Assembly: GCA_030220185.1 (NCBI GenBank)
Contig: JASPKZ010010214.1
Span: 51,140-115,139, forward strand
Source of the DNA: Diploptera punctata
Taxonomy: Eukaryota; Arthropoda; Insecta; Blattodea; Blaberidae
Length of the DNA stretch: 64,000 bases
Direction of reading: 5' to 3'
Made by a program: the position numbers and the translations under genes. The notes beneath the pieces were generated by a model that saw only the letters and a list, made by a program, of their open reading frames with translations, searched no databases and was not told the DNA's origin. This document shows positions 22,090 to 30,986 of this stretch, piece by piece; within the stretch, counting starts at the first letter, position 1, and the number at the start of each line of letters is the position of its first letter.

Positions 22090-23542
22090 AGACAACTGAC
22101 CTGGATGACACCCTAAAAACTATGTTGGATCATTTTGTACCAGACGATAACGCCCGGGCAGATACTTTACACCAAAAGTAAATCAGACGATTAGCGATGG
22201 AACACTCAGCAACCGAATATAACAAACACTTTACTCCAGAAGAAATCCTGCATGCACTCAAAACATTTGATCCCAAGAAGAGCCCTGGAGAAGATGGCTT
22301 AACCAGTCAGATTCTTCTGAAAGTATTTAACCTCTTCCCACTGATCGTAACAGCAATATATAACGACTGTTTAAATAAAGGGAGTTTTCCCAAGCAATGG
22401 AAAACATCAATCATTATTCCAATAATTAAACCAGGAAAAGAGAACATCAAACAAGTTACAAAATATCGAGCAACAAGTTTGATAAATATGGGAGGAAAGG
22501 TCCTTGAGAAGCTATTGATTGATAGGATTCAACACCGGGTGTACAACAATGCTCTACTCTGTGACAACCAATACAGATTTATGTCACAAAAGGGTACGAT
22601 AGACGCGGTGATGGCGCCAGTTCAGTTCATTGAAGAAAATCTCCTCAAGAAAAACTGTGTTGTTGCTGTCAGTCTGGACGTTCGCGGAGAATTCGATGCT
22701 GCCTGGTGGCCCAGAATCCTACTTAATTTAAAAGAGCTTGGATGCCCCAGTAACCTGTTTGATTTTACTAAAAGCTACTTCACAGACAGAACTGCCACAC
22801 TACAAACAAATACTTGCAAAATAACAAAACATGTGAGTAAGGGCTGTCCACAAGGGCCCTGGTGCGGGCCAGGCTTTTGGAATGTGATGTACAATTCTCT
22901 GCTCAGCCAGGAATTCTCCATCCATTCCAATATTATTGCTTTCGCTGACGACCTTCTAGTTCTCACTCAAGGCAGCAGCAATAAGGAAGCTTAAAACTTA
23001 GCAAATTCTGACGTTAAGAAAATTGAAACTTGGGCAAAAACAACAAAGTCGAGTTTAATGACAGCAAATCAAAAGTTCTGCTGATGACACGGAGAAGAAA
23101 ATCTGGCAAAGAACCTATTAATATCTACTTAAATCACAGGAAACTTACACAAACAACAGTACTAAAATATTTAGGTATATTTTTGGATCAAAAGCTCAAT
23201 TTCAATAAACATATAGATTATATATCCGGGAAGTCACTTCTTCTAACAAATATGCTGAGCAAAACAGCACAACTGCAATGGGCCCTAGGCCACAAAGGTC
23301 TAAGGACTATTTACAATGGTGCAATAGTACCTATTCTAACATATGGATCACCCGTCTGGGAACATGCCATGAGGAAGCAGAAGAACTTACACAAACTGCA
23401 GAGAGTTCAGAGATTAATAAACGTCAAAATAGCTAAGGCGTACAAAACACTGTCCTTTGAAGCTTCATGTGTAATTGCTGGCATCAAACCTATTAATATA
23501 ACTATTAACGAAGCAACAAAAATTCACCAGAATCACACATAG
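22090..23542 (+). pseudogene. Reverse transcriptase of the R1-like LINE
   Basis: 22197-22994 holds fingers and palm: SPGEDGLTSQILLKVF, WKTSIIIPIIKPGKEN, then VAVSLDVRGEFDAAWWPRI with the first catalytic Asp, KGCPQGPWCGPGFWN and the catalytic box AFADDLLVL, intact. A TAA at 22992-22994 interrupts the thumb, which continues from 23030 in another frame (TTVLKYLGIFLDQKLNFNKH, then APIL-type TYGSPVWEHAM) to a stop at 23540. So the catalytic triad is preserved, but the protein is in pieces. Confidence 0.85.
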
Positions 23543-23641
23543 AATGACACTAGACGGCGTGGATTTTGACACGCCACTCCAAAAAAGTAGAGGCCCCATC
23601 CAGCCGACAGAATAACCATAGAGGATATAAATAAAAACAAT

Positions 23642-24818
23642 ATGTATAATCTAGAAATATACACTGATGGAAGTAGGATACAAGGCACGGTTGGAGCAGC
23701 AGCAGTGTTCTACAAACAAGGTGTATTATTACACAGAATTAAAGCCAAATTGCACGATAAGTGCTCCAAGAATCAGGCTGAACAGATTGCATTATTAAAA
23801 GCATTGCAAGCCCTACCCGAACAGGACATCATGCAATGGGAAAGAAACATCGCCCTTTATACGGACAGCCTTATAACTAAGTAAGTAAAGTAAAGTATTC
23901 CCACTACAGGCCTCAGGAGGCCCTTCGGGTAGTGGGAGGTTAAGGCTCCCACTTTTTCTTGACAATCGGCACTTGATGTCAGCCGGGTTGTCAGCCCTGC
24001 GTGACGGCCGCCTTTACCCCCAGAACAAGCGTCTGGTACTCATTTCCGTTAGAGGCTGAGTCGACCCCAGGGCCATAGTGCCGCCAGAAGATTTGGGTCA
24101 GTTTAAAAATCCTGACCCCACCGGGACTCGAACCCTCGACCTTCCGGCTTGTAGCGCAGTGCCTTAACCACTACGCTACGACAGCCTTATAACATTAGAT
24201 GTATTAAGAAACAATTCAAAACATAATTTTCTAATCGGAGAAATACACAACAAACTCAGAAGCCTTAAACAACAACAATGGATCATACATTTCTCATGGA
24301 TCAAAGCGCACGCAGGAATCATCGGGAATGAGCTAGCTGACAAATATGCAAAAGAAGCTGCTCTTGAAAACAACACAAACCTTGTATATACCAAACAACC
24401 CAAAACCTCAATCGTGAGTGCTGTTAAGGAACAAGGACTTCAGCAATGGCAACAACAGTGGAACAACACAACCAAAGGCTCCCAATGCAAACGATTCCTT
24501 CCTTCTGTCATCCTCAGAATGAAACTAAATATCCCTATTAACACAGCAACAACAGCAATTATAAGTGGACACGGCAAAACGAAGGCATATCTATACAGGA
24601 TTGGTGCAATAGATGATCCCACTTGTACCTGTCTTCAAGAGGAACAATCCGTACATCTACTCTACAGGTGTCCAGAACTGCGAACACAACGGGACGAGAT
24701 GAAACTGGCGATTGAGCTAGAAAAAGCACAATGGCCAGTACCTGAGCAGCAACTAATATCAAAACACCTAAATGATTTTTCCAAATTTATTAGAAACATG
24801 GACTTTAGCACCCTATAA
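23642..24818 (+). pseudogene. RNase H and C-terminal region of the R1-like LINE, split by a SINE
   Basis: RNase H removes the RNA template strand. 23642-23877 has LEIYTDGSRIQGTVGAAAVF (first Asp), KNQAEQIALLKALQAL (Glu) and ALYTDSLIT (second Asp). After the SINE, 24185 onward resumes with WIKAHAGIIGNELADKYAKEA (His and last Asp). All four catalytic positions are present, so before the SINE landed the domain looked intact. The C-terminal part has CTCLQEEQSVHLLYRCPEL, the CxC..H..C motif usual at the end of I/R1-group ORF2. The stop is at 24816-24818. Confidence 0.85.
23878..24179 (-). mobile_element. SINE family 2 (tRNA-derived), young copy with 14-bp target duplication
   Basis: About 300 bases, minus orientation. 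The head, read from 24179 on the complement, is GTAGCGTAGTGGTTAAGGCA (box A-like) with GGTTCGAGTCCC (box B), in full tRNA style. The 3' end is a TTAC-type tetranucleotide tail at 23878-23895. GACAGCCTTATAAC occurs at 23864-23877 and again at 24180-24193, a perfect 14-base target-site duplication. The insertion cuts the RNase H domain right after the second catalytic Asp. Confidence 0.92.
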
Positions 24819-25009
24819 ACAAATCGTATCACCATGCAAACTCTTTATATATTGTATGTATTGTAAATATTGTATTACCAAATAGGCAGATATCAGATTA
24901 AGTAAAAGTAATTAACAACATGTAAACAAGAACCATAATGTGAAATTAATTTTATGTAAATAAAAACATAGTATGTAGTATAACGCAATGTAATAGGGAA
25001 TACGGAATT

Positions 25010-25135
25010 AAAAAAAATTATTGTTATTATTATTATCATTATTATCATCATTATCATCATTTCATTATCATTATTATCATTATCGTCATCGTCGTCATCG
25101 TCATCGTCATCATCATCATCATCAGTATTAGTAAT

Positions 25136-25195
<60 letters not shown>

Positions 25196-25245
25196 GTCGT
25201 CGCCGCCACCGTCACCATTATTGATGTTATTGTTGTTATTTGGAA
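25010..25245. repeat. TTA/ATC-rich compound microsatellite
   Basis: (TTAT)n passing into ATC/ATT, GTC and (TTA)n runs, ending near CCGCCACCGTCACC. It begins directly after the 3' UTR of the R1-like LINE and is best read as that element's simple-repeat tail, later diversified. Confidence 0.85.
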
Positions 25246-25555
25246 AATATATATAGACTGCAACAATGAGTCATAAGATATTTTCTCAGCTTATCTCCAT
25301 TATTATATTTCATGATCGTCAAACTAGAAACGAAAGACGACAAAATGATAAGTTTGCTCCTATTCGAGAAATATTTCAAAATCTAGATAAACAGTTCAGC
25401 AAGTACTACATACCTGACAACAGATGAAATGTATTTGTTACTTATATGTAATAAATACATTTCATCAGTATAAAGTGTTAAACGTTTTAACAAAAGTTAC
25501 TAGCTGTAATACTAATGACTGATAAAATAATTTAGTAAACTTTGTTTATTATTGC

Positions 25556-25770
25556 ATGAAAAACGTTTAAAATTGTACGGACACTTCATAAGAATGGAAG
25601 AAGAGAGGATACCAAAGAAGATCCTTAACTGGAAAGCTAATGGAAGAAGTGGAAGAGACAGGCCAAGAGAACGATAGATGGATGCAGTGAAGAGAAGTAT
25701 AGAAGTTAGAGATTTGAGGGAAGAAGTTGCTTTAGACAGGAACCTCTGGCAACAAATAACTTTTGGTTGA
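25556..25770 (+). pseudogene. C-terminal fragment of a LINE ORF2
   Basis: Reads RLKLYGHFIRMEEERIPKKI, then LNWKANGRSGRDRPRER followed by a stop and VKRSIEVRDLREEVALDRNL WQQIT-like residues. This RMxxxRIPKK..GRR..RGRPR pattern is common at the 3' end of several insect LINE families. No upstream RT is attached. Confidence 0.7.
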
Positions 25771-25989
25771 AGGAGAAATACCGCATTGTGGAATATTCCT
25801 AAATAAAAATATATACCAATTGTTGTTATATGAATCCTACTACTGTAATACGTGAAGCTCAATAAAATAAAATTAAATGGTTGTAACTTACAATTAAAAG
25901 AACAAACAAACATAAAAATCGCAAAAAAATCATCGCAGGCAATTATTGTCCTCCACTTGTGCATCCATGAAATATATTTTACCTTATGC

Positions 25990-26075
25990 ATCTGTGATTA
26001 ACATACGTGTACGTGAGGCCAGCAGCTCGCTGGCAGGCCAAAGGCCTTATAAGCGTGTCGCGTTGGAGAAAAAAT
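25990..26075 (+). mobile_element. SINE family 4, 3' fragment
   Basis: Similar to 30795-30866, the end of a longer SINE: ACGTGTACGTGAGGCCAGCA versus ACGTGTGAATGTGAGACCAG, both finishing with a TGTCGCG stretch. The tRNA-like head is absent. Confidence 0.5.
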
Positions 26076-26084
26076 ATTCTATGG

Positions 26085-26222
26085 TTAACAAGTCATCTGC
26101 GCTATAATTCCAGAATGTTCGTATCCAATGAATTGAAAGTAAATTAATGCGTTTCATAATCATTTGGTAATTATGTAGTAGGTATCACTTTTGAACTAGT
26201 TCAATTCAGTGAATAGAAGAAA
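26085..26222. repeat. Duplicated block C, copy 1, segment 2
   Basis: Equivalent to 53460-53595, starting at the shared TTAA and including CTGCGCTATAATT and TTTTGAACTAGTTCA. It is cut off near 26222 by the next insertion complex. Confidence 0.85.
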
Positions 26223-26631
26223 TAAAGAAAACACTGGCTCTTCCAACTCTTTTGTTTGGTAGCGAAGTATGGGCGTTGAAACAGAAGGATATACAGAGAC
26301 TTAGATCTGCTGAAATGAGATACCTTCGGAGGACCGCAGGATACACACTACTGGATCACAAAAAAATGAAGACATCTTAGAAGAATTACACATGTAACCT
26401 TTAGAAAACAAAATTTCTGATTATAAGTCAAGATGGATGAAACATGTTCATCGAATGGAAGATCACAGCATACCCAAACAAATGTTAAGATATCAACCTG
26501 CAGGAAGAAGGAAGACCAGGGCGTCCACACAAAAGACTTATAGATGGTGTTTCTCTAGAGGCCGAAATAGGTCAACAAATAACCTAAATTCGTGAATGTA
26601 CTATGATGATGACGATGATGACAACATAAAG
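26223..26631 (+). pseudogene. LINE 3' end (C-terminal ORF2 fragment)
   Basis: Encodes LALPTLLFGSEVWALKQKD, then EMRYLRRTAGYTLLDHKKNE and, after a stop, KSRWMKHVHRMEDHSIPKQM, ending in a GATGATGAC simple-repeat tail. A second scrap of the same family lies at 34581-34686, and a related family at 34755-35664. 5'-truncated; one in-frame stop near 26397. Confidence 0.8.
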
Positions 26632-26642
26632 AGTACTTACTT

Positions 26643-26762
26643 TGATGATCTTGAAGAAGATTTTCGGGCTGTAGGCCGTGGTCGTGAGGCTTGTAGTTCC
26701 CCGACGTTTCGCCAGAGACTGCGTCTGGCATCCTCAAGGGTTGTCTTGAGACTGGCAATTCT
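26643..26762 (-). repeat. Inverted 120-bp terminal repeat with hammerhead-like core, left
   Basis: Exact reverse complement, as far as I can read, of 30193-30312. On the minus strand, 26740 to 26700 reads CCC, then UUGAGGA, an extra U, a perfectly paired hairpin (GCCAGA with TCTGGC around a 7-base loop), then GAAACGUC and GGG. This is the order of a hammerhead ribozyme core (CUGANGA, stem II, GAAA, stem III, cleavage triplet), with C to U at the first core position. Confidence 0.7.
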
Positions 26763-26807
26763 GTCCGCTGTCTGTCTTATTTATACATTCACCGCGATGT
26801 GTTCGTA

Positions 26808-26975
26808 AGTTGTATCTGCCCTCTGATTGGTCAGCGTTAGGGACTTCCATTGCTCTAATGAGATTGCTGTTTGATGGTCTAGTCGACTGTACGTTATATC
26901 TGTCTTCTGATTGGTCAGCGGTAGGGACTTCCATTGTTCCACTGAGATTGCTGTTTGATAGTCTAGTCGACTGTG
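26808..26975. repeat. Two 84-bp tandem repeats containing a CCAAT-type box
   Basis: Units of about 84 bases starting near 26808 and 26892. Each contains CTGATTGGTCAGCG (an inverted CCAAT box) and TCTAGTCGACTGT. Because 84 is a multiple of three, the units are open on both strands and repeat a 28-residue segment in each; I do not consider either a real protein. Confidence 0.8.
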
Positions 26976-27089
26976 CTTGTAGAGGTTTACATTTTGCGTT
27001 TTTTAGAACCGGTATCCATACTTTGTTGAGTTTTAGTGATTCTTCTTTTCTGTTGAAACTGTTATTATGTTTGAATATTTCGATGTATT

Positions 27090-27400
27090 TCGATATGCCC
27101 CGGGTTACAGTGAAACCGGCGGACTTCCCGCACTTACCCCAACGGGATGGGATTCCAGGAATGACCCCTGTAGCACAAAATAATATACCAAATGCTAAAT
27201 TTAATGTAAATCGAGTAGAAAACGATTTAAATGATTTTAAAGATATTTTTGAATGGATTCGTAAGGGAAACATAAAATGGTATATCCAGCAGATTAAATC
27301 TATTTTTGAAGATGTGAAAATTCAAACAGACACATTTGGGAGGGTCACCACATTATGTCTCGGTTTATTGCGAATTTTCGGGGTCGAAAATGGCTATTAA
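27090..27400 (+). pseudogene. C-terminal end of jockey-type ORF1
   Basis: About 100 codons ending at TAA 27398-27400. Visible are PADFPHLPQRDGIPG and a charged stretch ending KVTTLCLGL-like (actually RVTTLCLGLLRIF), typical of the end of a jockey ORF1 nucleic-acid-binding protein. The zinc-knuckle and N-terminal portions are missing. It overlaps the ORF2 start by 11 bases (ATG at 27390), the usual compact jockey arrangement, where ORF2 is probably translated by re-initiation. Confidence 0.65.
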
Positions 27401-28485
27401 ACCTTTAAAGATTGTTTCAATAAACATTAACGGCTTGACCCGCGAATATATAAATTTACAAGAATACATTTTTAGAGATGAAATTGACATCATATTAGTA
27501 CAAGAAACGCGTAAACCAGTGTGGTTCGGTTGGCGAATCCCGGGCTACAAAGTTTATATCACGGATGGACCCAATCCGGCACATGGGGGTACGTCTGTGG
27601 TGGTCAGGTTCACATTATCACATTTGGAAGTTGTCCTCCCTCGACTTGAGAATCTGCAAGTCACTGCCATCACTCTAATGTTAGAAGATAAGAGGGAGGT
27701 CCTGGGTCTGCTCGGCGTATCAGTATCAGCCTCCCAGCAAAAGAATAGTGTTAAACGATTTTGAAACCATCATAAGAATTAAAGAAAATTTTATTATTGG
27801 AGGAGATTTAAATTCTAAGCATACCATTTGGAATTCGAGGCTGATATCGCCGAGGGGAAGAATTTTACAGGACCTGGCAGAGAGGGAGGACTTTGAAATT
27901 ATTGGACCTGACACGCCGACCTATTTCCCAAGTACACTAGTGGGAAACCCCGATGTGCTGGATGTGTTCATGGTAAAAATAAATGTGGCGGTGGAGTCAT
28001 TGGAAACTAGGGACGAATTGAATTCTGACCACTCCCCCGTGGAATTAATTTTAAATTTTAACGTAGAAAAGACGCTTTTCAGATCCAGGGCCTCGGTTAC
28101 TAATTGGGGTGCGTTCACAGAGAATATGAAAGATTGTATTTTCCCGGATAATCGCGGAAATGAATCAACTGAGGCTCTGGATCTGGAAATAGATATTTTA
28201 ACTAATACAATTGTAAACAATTTTAGATAAGTGACTACTGTAGATGTTAGTAGTCACACCACGGGGAATCTGCCGGAAGTGGAGGCACTTGTCCGGCAGA
28301 AAAGAGTGGTCAGAAGACACTGGCAAAGATACCGTAGGAGAGAGGATAAGATTCTTTTAAATAATCTGACTAATCGCATTCACGATATTTTAAGAAATTT
28401 TAAGATAAGGAAATTTAACGCAGATCTAGAACAGGCTGAGAGATCAAATAATATTTGGCCAATTTTGAAAAAAATTAAAAAGTAA
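27390..28485 (+). pseudogene. Endonuclease domain of jockey-type ORF2
   Basis: Starts with ATG at 27390: MAIKPLKIVSININGLTREY carries the catalytic Asn, DIILVQETRKP the Glu. A frameshift near 27750 separates the first 125 codons from FIIGGDLNSKHTIWNSR (Asp, Asn), PDVLDVFMVKI (Asp) and LNSDHSPVELIL (the Ser-Asp-His end), all in the second frame. All expected catalytic positions of the AP-type nuclease are therefore still readable. A TAA at 28228-28230 and a stop at 28483 break the linker that follows. Confidence 0.85.
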
Positions 28486-28492
28486 CGTAATT

Positions 28493-30069
28493 AATAATAA
28501 ACCTATTCATGGACCAAATGGTCTAAAATATAAAGCAACTGACAAGGTAAATACTATTGCTGACTCCCTAGAGGATGGGTTTAGACCTCATCTCCAGGAT
28601 CAATATGATGATGACTGGATAGATGGGGTGGAATCGGAGGCGGAGCGGATCTCTGAGAGAGCTCCCCTACAGAGGTTGCGGTTGGCCTCCCTCGCTGAGG
28701 TTAAGAAATTTATTAAGAAATTATTAAGACGCTTCCTAAGATAAAAGCTGTTGGTACAGATTATGTATCAAACGAGATGATTCAGCACCTCCCATCTGGG
28801 ATGGCGCGCTATTTAGTTACTATCTTTAATAGATGTTTAAATTTAAATTATTTTCCGCGTAAATGGAAAGAAGCAAAAATTATAACGTTACCTAAAGAAG
28901 GAAAAAAATCCTACTTTTGTTTCTAATAGACGACCGATCAGTCTGCTAAGCAATCTTGGCAAATTATTTGAAAGAATTGTGCTGGGCAGACTGATCGGTA
29001 TGACTACTGATCTGCGCGTCATCCCACAAGAGAAATTCGGGTTCATGCCGGGTCGTTCCACGACACTGCAACTGGTAAGACTCACGGAATATATAACATC
29101 AGGTTTCAATTATAGAGAGAGCACAGTTGCAGTGTTCTTGGATGTCGAGAAAGCCTACGACACGACCTGGCATGAAGGTCTGATATGGAAGATGGATTCA
29201 ATGGGCTTTTCGGATGGGATGGTGGGAATCATCTCGTCCTTTTTAACGGATAGGAGTTTCGTTGTCAGCGAGGGGGGTGCCACCTCTGATAGACGAACTA
29301 TACTGGCTGGAGTGCCTCAGGGATCCGTACTTTCACCGTTGTTATATAATATTTATACCGCCGATGTTCCTGGGAGGACACATACGCAACTAGCCCTGTA
29401 TGCCGATGATATTGCGATATATAGTAAAGACAGATCCTTAATTAGGTGTGGTAGAAAGGTTCAGAGAGGCCTACGAGATATTGAGCGGTGGGCTGATAAA
29501 TGGAGGATTAAAATTGGTAAAGAGAAGAACCAAGGAATAATTTTTACGCAACGACCTAATATTAATGGTGCAGAAACACTAGAATATGACGGAACTGTAA
29601 TCAGATATCAGCCCACTGTTCAGTATCTCGGGGTTATATTAGATCGTCGTCTCACTTGGGCTAAACATGTCGAGAAGATTCGAAATAACTTTTATAAACG
29701 TTTTTCACAACTCAAGCCCATGTTGAGAGCCCACTCTCTGACACCTCAATCACGTACAGGGCTTGTATACGCAGCCAAATGATATATGCATGTCCCGCAT
29801 GGCTGACCTTATCAAAGGATAAGACAAACTTGCTTCAGGTTCTTCAGAACAAGTGTTTACGAAGTGCAGGAGAATATCCAATTAGGACGAGAATCACCAA
29901 AATTCATGAAGATTTAAACATTGACTTTCTTCAGGAGGTGATGAATAAATTGGCAAGAAACTTATATCAAAAAGCGACTCTGAGCGAAAATGCTCTTATT
30001 AATAGCCTAGGGGCATACAACGAAAAGGAACGGACGAAATATAAAATGCCAAAGTTCTATCTGGCCTAG
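28493..30069 (+). pseudogene. Reverse transcriptase of jockey-type ORF2
   Basis: Palm and fingers are read from a third frame: RPISLLSNLGKLFERIVLGR bridging 28920-28985 after two stops, then 28979-29782 continuous for 267 codons with [57 protein letters not shown] and the catalytic box ALYADDIAIYS, intact. A frameshift at 29780 leads into the C-terminal part (YACPAWLTLSKDKTNLLQVL) and a stop at 30067-30069. RT is a clean jockey-clade match; no RNase H, as expected for jockey. Confidence 0.88.
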
Positions 30070-30192
30070 AAAGTTAGATGCTCCTAGGCCTACCACAAAA
30101 GTATAAATAACTGATTGAACTTAACACTTCCTAAAGAAGAGAACAAGGTGATTACACCGGTATCCTGGAGAACCTGAAGCGAGCATACCTCA

Positions 30193-30312
30193 AGAATTGC
30201 CAGTCTCAAGACAACCCTTGAGGATGCCAGACGCAGTCTCTGGCGAAACGTCGGGGAACTACAAGCCTCACGACCACGGCCTACAGCCCGAAAATCTTCT
30301 TCAAGATCATCA
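30193..30312 (+). repeat. Inverted 120-bp terminal repeat with hammerhead-like core, right
   Basis: Mirror of 26643-26762. Core at 30215-30255: CCC (30215-30217), UUGAGGA (30218-30224), hairpin GCCAGA/TCTGGC (30226-30231 with 30239-30244), GAAAC (30245-30249), GUC (30250-30252), GGG (30253-30255). The implied cleavage point is after C30252. The 34 bases that follow, up to 30346, have no counterpart on the left. Confidence 0.7.
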
Positions 30313-30346
30313 TAGCAACTCCGGCCGTGAAAGTCTACGTGAATAC

Positions 30347-30480
30347 AGTACTTACTTTATTCTAGTGACTATTGCTATGAACGATGAAGTTATAATAACT
30401 AGCAATTTTTCGTAAAGAAGTAATCTTAAAAACCAACAGACTAAACTTCAATCTAACTAATAACGTATGCTACATAAAGA
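30347..30480. repeat. Duplicated block C, copy 1, segment 3
   Basis: Equivalent to about 53600-53715: both have TTCTAG followed by a GATGA/CGATGACT region, then TATAATAAYTAGCAATTT and CCAACAGACTAAA-like sequence. It ends at the SINE insertion near 30480-30517. Confidence 0.75.
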
Positions 30481-30517
30481 AAGACAAATATCTAGTTAGT
30501 GTGAAACATTTTTGTCC

Positions 30518-30866
30518 CGTGCCGTAGCCGATTGGTTAAGGTAGGATGCCTTGGTGCAAAACTACGGGACTTGCGCTGGTTCCAGTCTCCGTGGGGAAGA
30601 CATTTTCTCATGACATTTTGGATAGGATAGGATCGGTGCAACTTAGCATCGTGAGGCATTTGCACAGCTACAATAAGCAGTGGCTCCAGGTTGAGAAAAC
30701 CATCTATAACGGCTGGGGGACTCGACATGCTGAAAACATATTACCCTTACATATCGCCCTTACACTGACTGGATGATCGTCTACCTCTGTGATGAAAACG
30801 TGTGAATGTGAGACCAGCAGCCGGATAATAGAGCAAGGATCTTGTAGTCCTGTCGCGCCATGGAGT
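30518..30866 (+). mobile_element. SINE family 4 (tRNA-Leu/Ser-like head)
   Basis: The head GCCGTAGCCGATTGGTTAAGG matches box A of a leucine/serine-type tRNA, and a degenerate box B (GGTTCCAGTCTCC) follows at the expected distance. The body has AGACATTTTCTCATGA, ACAGCTACAATAAGCAGTGG-like and GGGGGACTCGACATGCTG. Related copies: 57300-57520 (plus, diverged), 25990-26075 (3' end only), and a fresher head at 63921-64000 cut by the window end. Confidence 0.75.
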
Positions 30867-30986
30867 TGGAAATAGAATGTGTCATTTCAGTTAGCTTTTA
30901 AACTAAATACAGATCAGTTTAGATGTGAACCAAAACCAAGGATATTACGTGTAAATAGTTAGAGGAACGGATTTCATAGAACAAGA

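Larger units (their letters stand above)
19376..25009 (+). mobile_element. R1/I-group LINE with RNase H, nearly full length
   Basis: About 5.3 kb once the inserted SINE is subtracted. Order: a leader; ORF1 with coiled-coil and zinc knuckles (19657-20811); ORF2 with endonuclease (about 20880-21450), reverse transcriptase (22197-23542) and RNase H (23642-24400, split by a SINE); a C-terminal region ending at 24818; an AT-rich 3' UTR; then a TTAT/ATC microsatellite tail. The RT style (AFADDLLVL, KGCPQG..CGPGFWN) is R1-like; RNase H is found in the wider I group. Confidence 0.85.
17856..26084. mobile_element. TTAA-flanked piggyBac-like insertion, filled with later insertions
   Basis: Bounded by TTAA on both sides (17852-17855, 26085-26088), with an empty TTAA in the paralogue at 53460-53463. 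The ends are TCCTAGAATGCATAACAGC on the left and, on the complement of the right, CCATAGAATATT, a short CC(A)TAGAAT-type inverted end. TTAA targets and CCYTAGAA-type ends are characteristic of piggyBac elements. No piggyBac catalytic core is visible; 18281-18690 may be a remnant of its interior. Most of the 8.2 kb is later LINE and SINE sequence. Confidence 0.65.
26644..30346 (+). mobile_element. Composite element: jockey LINE between inverted, hammerhead-like ends
   Basis: A 3.7-kb unit flanked by a perfect 12-base direct repeat AGTACTTACTTT (26632-26643 and 30347-30358), absent as a pair from the paralogue near 53600. From left to right: a 120-base inverted repeat (minus), two 84-base tandem repeats, a jockey-like ORF1 end and ORF2, the second 120-base inverted repeat (plus), and a 34-base tail containing CTCCGGCCGTGAAAGTC. 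The inverted repeats carry a hammerhead-ribozyme-like core of the type reported in Penelope-like elements, while the enzyme inside is jockey-type. Either a jockey copy sits in a Penelope-like shell, or this is one composite unit. Confidence 0.7.

Noticed and set aside
24116..24179. A possible tRNA gene on the minus strand
   Set aside because: It is the head of a SINE flanked by a 14-base target duplication.
25057..25266. A frame with a long isoleucine run
   Set aside because: It is a translation of the (TTA/ATT)n microsatellite at the end of a LINE.
26555..26758. Two identical small proteins on opposite strands (26555-26758 minus, 30197-30415 plus)
   Set aside because: They are translations of the 120-base inverted repeats of one element, with hammerhead-like sequence in the middle; there is no evidence of coding.
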